A DNA stretch of 64,000 bases from Hymenobacter puniceus (lineage in GTDB: Bacteria > Bacteroidota > Bacteroidia > Cytophagales > Hymenobacteraceae). Location: the NCBI RefSeq assembly GCF_014333525.1, contig NZ_JACSCX010000006.1, forward strand, positions 62,001-126,000, given 5' to 3'. A program made the translations under genes and the position numbers. The notes beneath the pieces are model-generated. The model worked only from the letters and a program-made list of their open reading frames with translations. It searched no databases and was not told where the DNA came from. Positions 24,770 to 33,767 of this stretch are shown in pieces (within the stretch, counting starts at the first letter, position 1; each line of letters opens with the position of its first letter).

Positions 24770-25441
24770 GTTTTTTCGGCTGGCCGGACGCGCCGGGCGG
24801 GCAGCAGGCTTTGTAGCGCCTTTCTCGGTGTCTACATCCGCCTCGTCGCCGGCAGGGGTCTGAGGCGTTGCCACCGTCTTCACGCTGCCCCTCTGCGGGG
24901 TTTGGTTGCGGTCTTCACTAGCCAAACCCAATTCTTCCAGTACAAATTCCGTGTAGTCATGCACTGGGTTGGTGTAGAGCATGGTCAGGTCGCCGGATTT
25001 ATCGAATACGATGGCCAGCTGCTTTTTCTTGGCCACTTTCTCAATGGCCTCGAACACTTGGTCCTGCACGGGCTTGGTCAGCTCCTGCCGCTTCTTAAAC
25101 AGCTGGCCTTCGTAGCCAAAGATGCGGTTCTGGTAGGTTTTGATGTCCTGCTCTTTCTTTAGAATCTCGTCCTGCCGCTTTTTCTTCATTGGCTCGGTCA
25201 GCAAGACTTCCTCCGCCTGATAAGTACGGTAGAGCTTGTCAAGGTCTTTTTTCTGGGCCTCTATTTCCTTCTGCCAGTTGCCCGACAGCGTATTGAGTTC
25301 CGTTTGGGCTTGCGCGTAGGCCGGCATTTTGCCCATAATAAATTCGGAATCAACGTAGCCGAATTTCTGAGCGGAAGCTGTTGTGTTGGTGGCACATAGT
25401 AATACCAGCGTAGCGGCCAGCGCGGAGAGCAGCTTTTTCAT
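24767..25441 (-). CDS. OmpH/Skp-like periplasmic chaperone, first copy
   Basis: A 224-residue protein with signal peptide MKKLLSALAATLVLLC...ASAQ, then KFGYVDSEFIMGKMPAYAQAQTELN (given in part), a long basic coiled-coil (about residues 55-125) and QLAIVFDKSGDLTMLYTNP. The C-terminus is a linker rich in Ala, Pro and Arg. It is downstream of bamA with a 44-base gap, in the same order as in other Bacteroidota (porG, uppS, bamA, ompH, ompH). The pair may bind different clients; the second copy has fewer Lys in the coil. That is inference. Confidence 0.92.
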   Translation of the reverse strand: MKKLLSALAATLVLLCATNTTASAQKFGYVDSEFIMGKMPAYAQAQTELNTLSGNWQKEIEAQKKDLDKLYRTYQAEEVLLTEPMKKKRQDEILKKEQDIKTYQNRIFGYEGQLFKKRQELTKPVQDQVFEAIEKVAKKKQLAIVFDKSGDLTMLYTNPVHDYTEFVLEELGLASEDRNQTPQRGSVKTVATPQTPAGDEADVDTEKGATKPAARPARPASRKN

Positions 25442-25485
25442 ACTTAATGAAATGAATTGAATTGGCTGGCCAGCGCGCGCATTGG

Positions 25486-28011
25486 TTAGCGAATCTGCTG
25501 GCCGATGATGAAGTGGAATTGGTTGCGGTCTTGGGCAGTCTGCGAACCGCTCGTGCGCGGAATCAGGTCAAACGCCCGGCCGTAGTCGAACCCTAACAAA
25601 CCAAATGCCGACATGAAGATTCGGGCGCCAAAACCAGCCGAACGATACAATTTATATGGATTGTAGTCGGTATAGCTGTTGAAGGAGTTGCCGGCTTCCG
25701 CAAAACTCAGGACATACACCGTAGCCGCGGGGTTCAGCGACACTGGGTAACGCATTTCCATCACGAACTTATTGTACACTACGCCACCGTTGTCGTTTTG
25801 GCGGGCCGTCGGAATGGCATTCGGGTCCTGTGGGTCGGCGTAGCCACGCAAACCGATGTATTCGGTACCGACCAGGAAGTTGGCGCCGCCACCAGCAGCC
25901 AGGCCGGAGCCACCCAGCTTAAAGCGCTCAAACGGCCCGATAGCGCGCGAGCTGTTATAGTTGCCAATGAAGCCGAAGTGGGCGCGGGTATTCAACACCA
26001 GCTTGCCTACAATCGGCGTAAACCACGAGGCATCCAGCATCCACTTGTGGAACTCCACCCACTCATTCACGTTCGGATGCGAGCCACTGAACACCGAGTA
26101 TGGGGGCGTCAGGTTCACACTTAAGGCCAGCGAAGAGCCCCGGCGCGTATACGTGGGGTTGTCGATGCTATTGCGCGACAACGTGGTGTTAAGCGTGATG
26201 TTGTTGGCCGTACCGTTGCCGTTGGCAAATGCCTGAATGAATGGATAGTTTTTGAGCTTGTACTGGCTCACCGACAGCGAGTTGCTAAGCGTAAAGTAGT
26301 CGTCTGGCCAGCGCAGGCGGCGGCCCAAACTCAGCGAGGCGCTGTTCACCTTAATCGACTGCTCAGAGTTGGCATCAAAAGCCTGCCCTACCCGCTGGAT
26401 GCTTTTATTGAGGCTAAACGACAGCGAATTGGGCTTGCGGCCACCCAGCCAAGGCTCCGTAAACGAGAACGAGTAGGCCTGATACTGTGTGCCGTTGGCC
26501 TGCACGTTCAAAGCCAGCCGCTGTCCGTCGCCGGCTGGCACGGGCGTCCAGTTGCGGAAATCGTTGGCCTTGCGCAGCGAGAAGTTATTGAATACCAGGC
26601 CCACTGTCCCGATAAAGCCCGCATAGCCGCCCCAGCCGCCCGAAAGCGTAATCTGGTCCGACGGCTTTTCCACCACCGTATAATTGATATCTACGGTGCC
26701 ATCGGCCGGGTTCGGAACCGGGTTGATGCCTACTTTCTCGGGGTCGAAGTAGCCCAGCGTTGCTATTTCGCGCTGCGAGCGAATCAGCAGCTCCCGGTTG
26801 AACTTGTCGCCGGGCAGCGTACGTAGCTCGCGGCGCAACACATGGTCCGACGTCTTGGTGTTGCCGGCAATGTTGATATCCTTGATCCGGGCCTGCACAC
26901 CTTCCGTGATGCGCATCTCAATGTCAATCGAGTCGCCTTCCACCTTGGTTTCTACCGGGTCGATGGAGAAGAACAGGTAGCCATCGTTCATGTAGAGCGA
27001 GGTAATATCCTGCCCCGTTGGGTTGTAGTTGAGGCGCTTGTCCAGCGTTTCCTTGCTGTATACGCTCCCTTCCTTGATGCCCAGCACCGACGCCAGCGTT
27101 TTGTCGTCGTAGAGGTAGTTGCCAGCCCAGTTGATGTTGCGGAAGTAGTACTTCGGGCCCTCGTCTACTTTAATACGTAGTGCCAGGCCGTCTCCTGTAC
27201 GAATCAGGGTGTCGGATACCACAATAGCGTCGCGGTAGCCCTCAGCATTGTAGAACTCGATTAGCTTCTTCTTGTCCTCTTCAAATTCCAGCTTTTGAAA
27301 CTTACCGGAGTTGAGGATTTTAGGAAACTTCTTCTCTTTGGTTTTCTTCAGCTTGCCTTTCAGCTTGCTGTCTTTGAACGCCTCATTGCCTTCAAAAGCA
27401 ATGTCGCGCACCTTGATTTTACCGCCTTTATCTACGTTGATCTTCAGCACCACGCTGTTCGACAAACTTGAATCCGGCTGCTGCGTGATGTTGACTTTGG
27501 CGTCGAGGAAGCCTTTGTTGGTATAAAACTTCCGGACCTGAGTGCGCGTGTTACTCAGTAGCGCATCCGTCACTACTTTACCCCGGATCAGCTTGATCTT
27601 CTTTCCCAGGTCATCGGCTTGGCTTTTGCTGATACCAACGAACTCGAACTTCGACAGCCGCGGACGCTCTTTCAGATTAAAGTCCAGGAAGATGCGGTTG
27701 CCTTCAGTGCGCGCAATCGACACACTCACGTCACCCAGAATGCCTTGGTCCCAAAGCTTGCGGATGGCTTTGCCGATTTCTTCGCCCGGTACCGAAATAG
27801 GGTCACCAACACGTAAACCAGTAAGGCCAATCAGCGTATTAGCATCCAGATAGCGGGCACCACTAATGGTGATGCCACCTAATTCATACCGTTTCGGCTC
27901 TTCTCCGGCAGCCGCGGGCGCAACCTGCGCCATGCCCGCTATCGGAAACCCGACGCCCAGAGTCAGTACTACGGCCGCAACCCGGCCTACTGTGTGCAAA
28001 GAAAAATTCAT
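25486..28011 (-). CDS. bamA: Outer-membrane protein assembly factor BamA (Omp85)
   Basis: An 841-residue protein with a signal peptide ending GMAQ, then five POTRA repeats (about residues 35-450; examples ITISGARYLDANTLIGLTGL and ITEGVQARIKDINIAGNTKT), then an Omp85 barrel (about 470-841) with the expected late motif FGFIGNYNSSRAIGPFERF... GGSGLAAGG and the ending FHFIIGQQIR. BamA folds and inserts barrel proteins into the outer membrane. Neighbours uppS, porG and two ompH are the usual Bacteroidota set. The gap to uppS is 15 bases, so they share one transcript. Confidence 0.97.
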   Translation of the reverse strand: MNFSLHTVGRVAAVVLTLGVGFPIAGMAQVAPAAAGEEPKRYELGGITISGARYLDANTLIGLTGLRVGDPISVPGEEIGKAIRKLWDQGILGDVSVSIARTEGNRIFLDFNLKERPRLSKFEFVGISKSQADDLGKKIKLIRGKVVTDALLSNTRTQVRKFYTNKGFLDAKVNITQQPDSSLSNSVVLKINVDKGGKIKVRDIAFEGNEAFKDSKLKGKLKKTKEKKFPKILNSGKFQKLEFEEDKKKLIEFYNAEGYRDAIVVSDTLIRTGDGLALRIKVDEGPKYYFRNINWAGNYLYDDKTLASVLGIKEGSVYSKETLDKRLNYNPTGQDITSLYMNDGYLFFSIDPVETKVEGDSIDIEMRITEGVQARIKDINIAGNTKTSDHVLRRELRTLPGDKFNRELLIRSQREIATLGYFDPEKVGINPVPNPADGTVDINYTVVEKPSDQITLSGGWGGYAGFIGTVGLVFNNFSLRKANDFRNWTPVPAGDGQRLALNVQANGTQYQAYSFSFTEPWLGGRKPNSLSFSLNKSIQRVGQAFDANSEQSIKVNSASLSLGRRLRWPDDYFTLSNSLSVSQYKLKNYPFIQAFANGNGTANNITLNTTLSRNSIDNPTYTRRGSSLALSVNLTPPYSVFSGSHPNVNEWVEFHKWMLDASWFTPIVGKLVLNTRAHFGFIGNYNSSRAIGPFERFKLGGSGLAAGGGANFLVGTEYIGLRGYADPQDPNAIPTARQNDNGGVVYNKFVMEMRYPVSLNPAATVYVLSFAEAGNSFNSYTDYNPYKLYRSAGFGARIFMSAFGLLGFDYGRAFDLIPRTSGSQTAQDRNQFHFIIGQQIR

Positions 28012-28026
28012 TCTGTCGTCGAAACC

Positions 28027-28773
28027 TTACGAAACGGTGAGCTGCTCACTTGTCTTCCCAAAACGCCGCTCCCGGCGCTGGTACGCCTGAACTGCCTCCT
28101 CAAAATGCGTCCGGCGAAAATCCGGCCACAGCAAATCAGTAATATATAACTCGGTATAAGCCAGCTGCCACAGCAGAAAATTGCTTATCCGCTGCTCCCC
28201 GCTGGTTCTAATCAGCAATTCGGGGTCTGGTATTCCAACAGTAGCCAGATAGTTGGTAATCGTATCTTCCTGCACATCCTCTGCCCGCAACCTTCCTGCC
28301 GCAACATCTACTGCCATGCGTTTGGCAGCTTGCGTCAGGTCCCAGCGGCCACTATAGCTTAAGGCAAGTACCAACGTCATACGGGTACCAGCCTTCGTTA
28401 TCTCAATAGCTTCGGCCAACTCTCGTTGGCAGGAAGCCGGCAAGTTTTCAATTTGCCCAATAGCCTGCAGCCGAATGCTATTCTTCAACAGCGTCGGTGT
28501 TTCCTGCCGGATGGTGTGCACCAACAGTTGCATCAGTGCCGTCACCTCATAAGCTGGTCGCGACCAGTTTTCGGTGGAGAAGGCATAGAGCGTCAGAAAG
28601 CGCACGCCCATTTCGGCGGCGCCTTCCACCGTATCGCGCACGGCCGTAATGGCACTTTGGTGCCCGAAGATGCGGAGGCCGCCCTTCTGCTTGGCCCATC
28701 GGCCGTTACCGTCCATGATTACGGCAACGTGGGCGGGAATATTCTGGGGGTCAATTTCGGACCGGACGGCCAT
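28027..28773 (-). CDS. uppS: Isoprenyl transferase (undecaprenyl diphosphate synthase)
   Basis: A 248-residue cis-prenyltransferase that makes the lipid carrier for cell-wall and LPS synthesis. The signature VIMDGNGRWAKQKG with Asp21 is at the N-terminus, followed by FSTENWSRPAYEV in the middle and PDPELLIRTSGEQRISNFLL (given in part as RTSGEQRISNFLLWQ) near residue 195. Length is normal. It lies between porG and bamA; the 72-base gap upstream has TACCTTG, one base short of the -7 consensus. Confidence 0.96.
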   Translation of the reverse strand: MAVRSEIDPQNIPAHVAVIMDGNGRWAKQKGGLRIFGHQSAITAVRDTVEGAAEMGVRFLTLYAFSTENWSRPAYEVTALMQLLVHTIRQETPTLLKNSIRLQAIGQIENLPASCQRELAEAIEITKAGTRMTLVLALSYSGRWDLTQAAKRMAVDVAAGRLRAEDVQEDTITNYLATVGIPDPELLIRTSGEQRISNFLLWQLAYTELYITDLLWPDFRRTHFEEAVQAYQRRERRFGKTSEQLTVS

Positions 28774-28845
28774 TGTTGCTTTTTGCGTAAAGAGGCTGCA
28801 AGGTACGTAAATGGTTGCATACGTCTCTTTTCCGGTCGCAATCTG

Positions 28846-29610
28846 CTAGCGCAACAGCTTCGGATTGTCTTTATACTGCGGCGGGCAGTTGATTTTGTAG
28901 AACGTATAGGAGAGGCTGATGCCGTTGTAGAAGTACCAGTCTTGGTCGTTTGGGTTTCCAATTCGGTCATTCTGGCCACCCGTCTTACCATCGATATGGT
29001 CAATTTGGTCGCTAAAGGCTTTGCGCGCCCCTATTTCCAGCCCCAGGTTCCAGTGAGTGGATACAGCATATTTCAATCCGAAGCCAGCTGGCACTGCTAG
29101 TCCTAACATGGTGCCTGTTTTATTCAGACTTGCCAAGTTTGCGTTGTTGGTAGCTGTGGTAGTATTAGCCACAAACCCCGCTAGCCCAATAAATACATAA
29201 GGTGTAAAATGCACCTTGGCTTTGCGAAAATGGTAATCAAAGAAGTTGTACTCAACTATAGCGGAGGCTTCGTACAGGCTGCCTTTCATATTAGCTTGCC
29301 GATAAGCAGCCAGAGGCGGCACTCCCCCATTGAAGCCCTGCACATTGCCGTCGTCGGCCCTCAACAACCCGGCAGTCAGCCCGCCACGGAGCGTAATAGG
29401 AGCTGATATATCCTTACGGTAAAAAGCCGTGATGGCCGGACGGTTGTTCTTGAACTGGTAGCCGGGGGAAAGTTCACCACGGTAGCTCAGGCCTCCTAGG
29501 CCGATGCCAACCTCACTGGTATACTGGGCACTAGCCGAATGGGCAAAAAAAACACTCCCCGCCTGCACCGAGCAGACAAGGAGTGTTTTGATGAGATTCA
29601 CTTTGGTCAT
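28846..29610 (-). CDS. porG: PorG/DUF6089-type outer-membrane beta-barrel protein
   Basis: A 254-residue protein. A signal peptide (MTKVNLIKTLLVCSVQAG to SASAQ) is followed by an eight-strand-like barrel starting YTSEVGIGLGGLSYRGELSP and ending GISLSYTFYKINCPPQYKD, characteristic of DUF6089. In Bacteroidota, PorG belongs to this family and is part of the type IX secretion envelope complex, and its gene stands directly before uppS-bamA-ompH in Porphyromonas. The symbol rests on that gene order. An intrinsic-terminator-like hairpin with a run of eight T lies inside the signal-peptide codons; see the separate entry. No other Por genes are in view. Confidence 0.8.
   Translation of the reverse strand: MTKVNLIKTLLVCSVQAGSVFFAHSASAQYTSEVGIGLGGLSYRGELSPGYQFKNNRPAITAFYRKDISAPITLRGGLTAGLLRADDGNVQGFNGGVPPLAAYRQANMKGSLYEASAIVEYNFFDYHFRKAKVHFTPYVFIGLAGFVANTTTATNNANLASLNKTGTMLGLAVPAGFGLKYAVSTHWNLGLEIGARKAFSDQIDHIDGKTGGQNDRIGNPNDQDWYFYNGISLSYTFYKINCPPQYKDNPKLLR
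29545..29589 (-). terminator. Terminator-like hairpin nested in the porG signal-peptide codons
   Basis: On the minus strand a 10-bp stem (29580-29589 with 29549-29558), an inner 4-bp stem ctgc/gcag, and then a run of T covering 29552-29545. It starts 61 bases after the stop of the upstream DUF6089 gene and about 21 bases inside porG. Confidence 0.7.
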
Positions 29611-29649
29611 TATAACTGGCTGTGGGTGAAACTAGCCAGCAGATGCTGA

Positions 29650-30546
29650 CTAGCGGAATTTCGGGCTCTTCACTTTCGGAGCCAGGATGTAATTTACGGT
29701 GATACCGGTCGTAACGTACCAGTCATCCTCGTCGGACTTGCCACGCTGGCTGCCTGGGGCGTTGAAGTTAGGGAATTCACCTCCAGTAACCAGTACGTTG
29801 CCACCACCAAAGTACTTGGCTGCGTCAGACGACAAGGTAGCCTGATCTACGTAGACGGTGCTTACGTCATCGAGGTAGTCGTTGAAAGTCTTGCGGAATC
29901 CTACTTCCAGACCTACATCGAAGCTCTTGTTCACCTTATAACGGACACCACCGCCGAAAGGTATAGCAATGCCTGCTTTGTTGTAGTCAACACCTTCCGT
30001 TTTGAGGGGCTGAAGTGCAATGTACGAACCTTGGGAAAGGCTGCTGGGAGCATTCGCTCCTACCAGACCTTTAGGGTTGCCTGAATAAGCAGCCACACCA
30101 CCGAATACGTAAGGAACCAAGTCAGGGCGCTTGATGTACGTGTTGCGGTTTGGAATCAGGTCGAAGATACCTACAACGGAGAATTCAGCAATATCATTGC
30201 GGAAGCTCATGTTACGGTTGTAACGGTATTTTGCGTCTGGGTCGTTCTTGTCAGCAGCCTTGGTATCATCACCTGTGATACGACCATAGGCTAAGGCAGC
30301 CCGAGCCGAAATACGCGGCGTGAAACGGTGCGTGAAGTTCACACCAATATTTGGGCGGGTGGCGCCAAAACGCAAGCTAGGAATGCTTGGTTTCGGAGTA
30401 ATGTCGCCGAAGTAGTTCATTGCGTTGAGGCTAACGCCCACCGAATTGTACTGCTTTCGCTTGCTGAACTGCTGTGCGCTAGCCTCTGAGGCTACCAGCG
30501 ACAGGACCAAAGCCAGCGCTAGAGTGTAGGTGAAGATCTGCTTCAT
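29650..30546 (-). CDS. DUF6089-type outer-membrane beta-barrel protein, paralogue of PorG
   Basis: A 298-residue protein from ATG 30546 with signal peptide MKQIFTYTLALALVLSL...ASAQ, and the same barrel opening as porG (NSVGVSLNAMNYFGDITPKP) and ending (DDWYVTTGITVNYILAPKV). It is longer because of extra loop residues. It is the first gene after the promoter in this run. It may be a second PorG-like subunit or a structural outer-membrane protein. ATG 30606 is in frame but places 20 polar residues before the signal peptide, and a -7 element at 30620-30627 makes it close to leaderless, so it is less likely. Confidence 0.83.
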   Translation of the reverse strand: MKQIFTYTLALALVLSLVASEASAQQFSKRKQYNSVGVSLNAMNYFGDITPKPSIPSLRFGATRPNIGVNFTHRFTPRISARAALAYGRITGDDTKAADKNDPDAKYRYNRNMSFRNDIAEFSVVGIFDLIPNRNTYIKRPDLVPYVFGGVAAYSGNPKGLVGANAPSSLSQGSYIALQPLKTEGVDYNKAGIAIPFGGGVRYKVNKSFDVGLEVGFRKTFNDYLDDVSTVYVDQATLSSDAAKYFGGGNVLVTGGEFPNFNAPGSQRGKSDEDDWYVTTGITVNYILAPKVKSPKFR

Positions 30547-30619
30547 ATGGAGCAATGGTTTATGGATATCAAGGGGTTGGTGAGTAACTAAGGTGTGAAA
30601 ATTCACGCTCAGTCAGCGA

Positions 30620-30627
30620 CAAAATTA
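30620..30627 (-). promoter_or_regulatory. Candidate -7 element of the DUF6089-porG-uppS-bamA-ompH run
   Basis: Minus-strand TAATTTTG matches the TAnnTTTG consensus in the 128-base gap after nadK, 74 bases before ATG 30546. Confidence 0.5.
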
Positions 30628-30674
30628 AGACAGTAAGGGAACTTAAAAAACTTATGTCAAAAAAAGAACTTTCA

Positions 30675-31568
30675 CTATACTGGTATTCCAGCTGGGTTAC
30701 GCCTGTCGAGGCCCCAATTTAGTTTACTCCGCAAGGTACTCAGGAAGTTAACATGATTGAGCTTTACCAGCCGAACAGTGAAATTTTCCCGGCGAACTGC
30801 AATCTGGATTCCGGCCTCCACAGCAACAGAGCGTGAATCCAGGGAAAGAAGAAACTGGTTGCTCCTGCCTTCTATTTCAAAGGAAATCACACTTCGGTCT
30901 GATACAATGAGTGGCCGTACATTCAAGTTGTGCGGACATACGGGAGCAATGATAAAATTGTTTGTCTGGGGTAGCATTACCGGGCCGCCGCAGCTAAGCG
31001 AGTACCCCGTAGAGCCTGTTGGGGTTGCCACAATCAACCCATCGGCCCAGTAAGAGTTGAGGTATTCGCCATCGATATAGGTGTGGACCACAATCATGGA
31101 GGAAGTATCCCGTTTCAGAATACTGAATTCATTGAGGCCAAAGTTTATACCATCAAATGCCTCTGGATCAGTGTCGACCCGGATCAGGCTGCGCTCCTCA
31201 ATAACGAAATGCCCTTTGAAGAGAGCATCCAGCGCATGCGTAATCTGGTCAGGCGTGATAGTAGCAAGAAAGCCAAGCCGGCCTGTATGGATGCCTAATA
31301 TTGGAATCTGGGCACTACCAACGTAAGTCACTGTATCCAGCAGGGTGCCGTCGCCACCGATGCTAAGCACGAACTGAATACCCCGTAAAGAATCGCCGCG
31401 CCGGAAAGTCTGCACGCCGTCGGGCAGTTGCAGGCGGTGGCTGAGATAGTCGTGAAACGATTCGGCAATACAAATTTCGGTTTGACGATTGCTCAGGTTA
31501 TCCAGAAGGCCCTGCACAAAAGGCAAATTATCGTCTTCGAAGGGTTTTCCGAGAATGGCAATTTTCAT
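30675..31568 (-). CDS. nadK: NAD kinase
   Basis: A 297-residue protein from ATG 31568. It phosphorylates NAD to NADP. The GGDGT motif is at residues 71-75 and the NAD-binding loop ATPTGSTGYSLSCGGPVM is in the second half, both diagnostic. It sits between an Omp85-like gene (34-base gap) and the DUF6089 genes, matching the usual Bacteroidota order CBS-nadK-porG, apart from the Omp85-like gene. ATG 31586 is in frame and would add six residues; MKIAILGKPF is the typical opening. Confidence 0.95.
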   Translation of the reverse strand: MKIAILGKPFEDDNLPFVQGLLDNLSNRQTEICIAESFHDYLSHRLQLPDGVQTFRRGDSLRGIQFVLSIGGDGTLLDTVTYVGSAQIPILGIHTGRLGFLATITPDQITHALDALFKGHFVIEERSLIRVDTDPEAFDGINFGLNEFSILKRDTSSMIVVHTYIDGEYLNSYWADGLIVATPTGSTGYSLSCGGPVMLPQTNNFIIAPVCPHNLNVRPLIVSDRSVISFEIEGRSNQFLLSLDSRSVAVEAGIQIAVRRENFTVRLVKLNHVNFLSTLRSKLNWGLDRRNPAGIPV

Positions 31569-31602
31569 ACGTGTGGCAGCATCCACCGAGGTGGAAGGTA
31601 GT

Positions 31603-33078
31603 TCAAATAGGAAATTCGGAGCGAAAAAAGAATCCTCCCTGCCCTTGAAGAGTACGGGAATACTCCAAGGTGAATGTCCGGTCGTAGTAAGTAACTAGGT
31701 GCAGGCCCAACCCTACCGAGGCCAGCAGGCGTCCGGGCAGCTCATTAGGCCCTCTTCCAGAGGCAATACTTACATAGCCAGCATCGGCAAAGGTATTTAA
31801 ATAGAGCACCAATGGAATGGTATTGATTTTGGGATTATCTACCGGGCCCAGCTGAAGCTTACCGGCGTCGAATAGCCGATAGCTGACGCCTTGTTGTAGC
31901 AGCGCATAGTGGCGGCCGTCGATTACGTAGGCGTCATAGCCCCGAACTAGTGCTTCGTAGCCCAGTGCCCGGTTATCGGAATAGCCAAGGCGGCGGCTGA
32001 ACCGCATTTGACCTTGAGCGGCAGCACTGTAGTAGAAAGGCCCACCAAGTGCTACGTAGCGCGCATAGCGTCCTCGCGCTAACAGTTGGGGCGGCGCACC
32101 GGGCGTCAGGAAGCGCCGATAGACGATGCTACCCCGGAGGTAGCGTCCAGTGAGTGGATAAGCGAATGTATTGCGCTGGTTGAGCACCGCCGATAGCCCA
32201 AAGTCCAGAAACTGGCGCTGGGTGCGGCCCAGGAAATACTCAGGGTTTAACAGATTGACAGAATCTGAAATCTGCTCCTGATGAAAGCTCACATCGAAGG
32301 CCGCCAATGCCTGCACCGTGCGGCGCCACCGCAAGCCTACGGTAGCGTAAGTACGGCTGATAGGGTCGCCGCTCAGCGGCCGAAAAGTAGCCAGCCGATC
32401 CTGCAGCGTAGCGTAGTCCAGGGCCCGGGCGCGGTAAAACGACAGGCCGGCTCCGACACCAATACGGCGGCGGGGACCGTAGCCAGGGGCCTCATAGAAC
32501 AGTTCGTACTTCCGATTGAAACCGAGCTGCAAATTGCCGAGTAACTCTTCGTTGCGGCCCCGAAAATTGCGCCGCGTGATATGCAGTCCGTAGTCGACGC
32601 GGCGCCACTTATCGGATCGGTCGGCCCAGGCGCGCAAGTTGCGGTCGGCGAGGGAGAAGATGGGCACTGGGAAGGTATACCAGCGTTCCTGCACGCTGAA
32701 AAGCACTGTAAGCTCGCCGTTGCGGCATGCCAGCTGTACCAGAACCTGATGAAACAGTTGCAGATTGAACAGCCGGCGGCGGTTGGCTTCCAGACGGCCT
32801 CGCAGGTCTGACGCACTAAGGGTATCTCCTTCCCGAAAATCCAGCTCGGCTCTCAGCACCTGCTCTTTGGTCACGTCGTTGCCAACAAACAGTAAGGTGG
32901 CAACACGGAGTATGGGGTAGTTGGGACACTGGGCCTGCAAAAGGCTATCCGGCGCACTGCGGCGCGTGGAATCCGGCGCGAAGTAGCTGGAAGTTACAGT
33001 GGTCTTACAATAGGCACGCATTGGACAGGCTGTATACACAACCGCCAGCATCAGCCACCACCAGCACCCTTTTTCCAC
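31603..33078 (-). CDS. Omp85-like outer-membrane protein with a single POTRA domain
   Basis: A 491-residue protein with a signal peptide (W-rich, ending near residue 25), one POTRA-like domain (about 55-135: PILRVATLLFVGNDVTKEQV to LFSVQERWYT) and a barrel of about 330 residues ending RTLQGQGGFFFRSEFPI, with aromatic C-terminal residues as in BamA-dependent barrels. The layout resembles TamA/FhaC-like Omp85 proteins with one instead of two or more POTRAs. Function unknown: it may help insert outer-membrane proteins or export. It lies between the CBS protein and nadK, with 11- and 34-base gaps, so it is co-transcribed. Confidence 0.8.
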   Translation of the reverse strand: MEKGCWWWLMLAVVYTACPMRAYCKTTVTSSYFAPDSTRRSAPDSLLQAQCPNYPILRVATLLFVGNDVTKEQVLRAELDFREGDTLSASDLRGRLEANRRRLFNLQLFHQVLVQLACRNGELTVLFSVQERWYTFPVPIFSLADRNLRAWADRSDKWRRVDYGLHITRRNFRGRNEELLGNLQLGFNRKYELFYEAPGYGPRRRIGVGAGLSFYRARALDYATLQDRLATFRPLSGDPISRTYATVGLRWRRTVQALAAFDVSFHQEQISDSVNLLNPEYFLGRTQRQFLDFGLSAVLNQRNTFAYPLTGRYLRGSIVYRRFLTPGAPPQLLARGRYARYVALGGPFYYSAAAQGQMRFSRRLGYSDNRALGYEALVRGYDAYVIDGRHYALLQQGVSYRLFDAGKLQLGPVDNPKINTIPLVLYLNTFADAGYVSIASGRGPNELPGRLLASVGLGLHLVTYYDRTFTLEYSRTLQGQGGFFFRSEFPI

Positions 33079-33089
33079 TCGTCTGGCGC

Positions 33090-33767
33090 TTACAGGCTCA
33101 GATACTTAAGCAGCGCGTCATAGCGTTCCTGCTCGTTTTCTCCTAATTCCCCTACCCCACTGAACTGGGCCGTGATGGTATAGCCGAAACGCTCTAAGGT
33201 GGCAACTATTCTTGTGAGGCTGGGCGTATTCACTTTGATGGTGAGCCGAATACGATATTGATCATGCTCGTCTTGTGCAACGTGGGCGCTAAGGACTTTA
33301 GCCCCATTTTCTTCGATGTAGCGGCTAATGGTAGCCAAGGAATAGTCGCGCTCTTCCATCGACAGCACTAGCACCGCCCCCTGCCCGGCCGCGATAATTG
33401 GCTGCCCGAAAGCCGCCAATGTGTCACTGATTGTTACCACTCCCAGGTATTCGCGCTCCTTGTTCAGCACTGGTACCAGCTGCACCTTATTCTGGATGGC
33501 CACTTCCATGATGCTGTAGAAATGCTGGTCGTATTGCACGTGCACATCAGCATAGCTCAGCGGCAGCCCTGCCAATAGCTGCCCGTTGTTTTCGGCAAGC
33601 TCGTAGTCCAGCAAATCCGCTTCCGTGACCAGGCCGCGGTACTGTCTGTCGTCAAGCACGGGTAGCTGGCCGACGTGGAATTCCTCCAGCCACTTGGCCG
33701 CTTTCCCAACGGTGTCCGACACCTTCAGGGGCGGAATCATCTGGTTGAGCAGTTCTTCAGCAATCAT
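33090..33767 (-). CDS. CBS-domain protein with C-terminal ACT-like domain
   Basis: A 225-residue soluble protein from ATG 33767. A pair of CBS motifs spans residues 1-140 (PLKVSDTVGKAAKWLEEF, then DRQYRGLVTEADLLDYEL and KEREYLGVVTISDTLAAF), followed by an ACT-like betaalphabeta domain (DYSLATISRYIEENGAKVL to RLTIKVNTPSLTRIVATL). CBS pairs bind adenosyl nucleotides. The family is a constant neighbour of nadK in Bacteroidota, but its ligand is not known. ATG 33776 three codons up is an alternative. Confidence 0.88.
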   Translation of the reverse strand: MIAEELLNQMIPPLKVSDTVGKAAKWLEEFHVGQLPVLDDRQYRGLVTEADLLDYELAENNGQLLAGLPLSYADVHVQYDQHFYSIMEVAIQNKVQLVPVLNKEREYLGVVTISDTLAAFGQPIIAAGQGAVLVLSMEERDYSLATISRYIEENGAKVLSAHVAQDEHDQYRIRLTIKVNTPSLTRIVATLERFGYTITAQFSGVGELGENEQERYDALLKYLSL

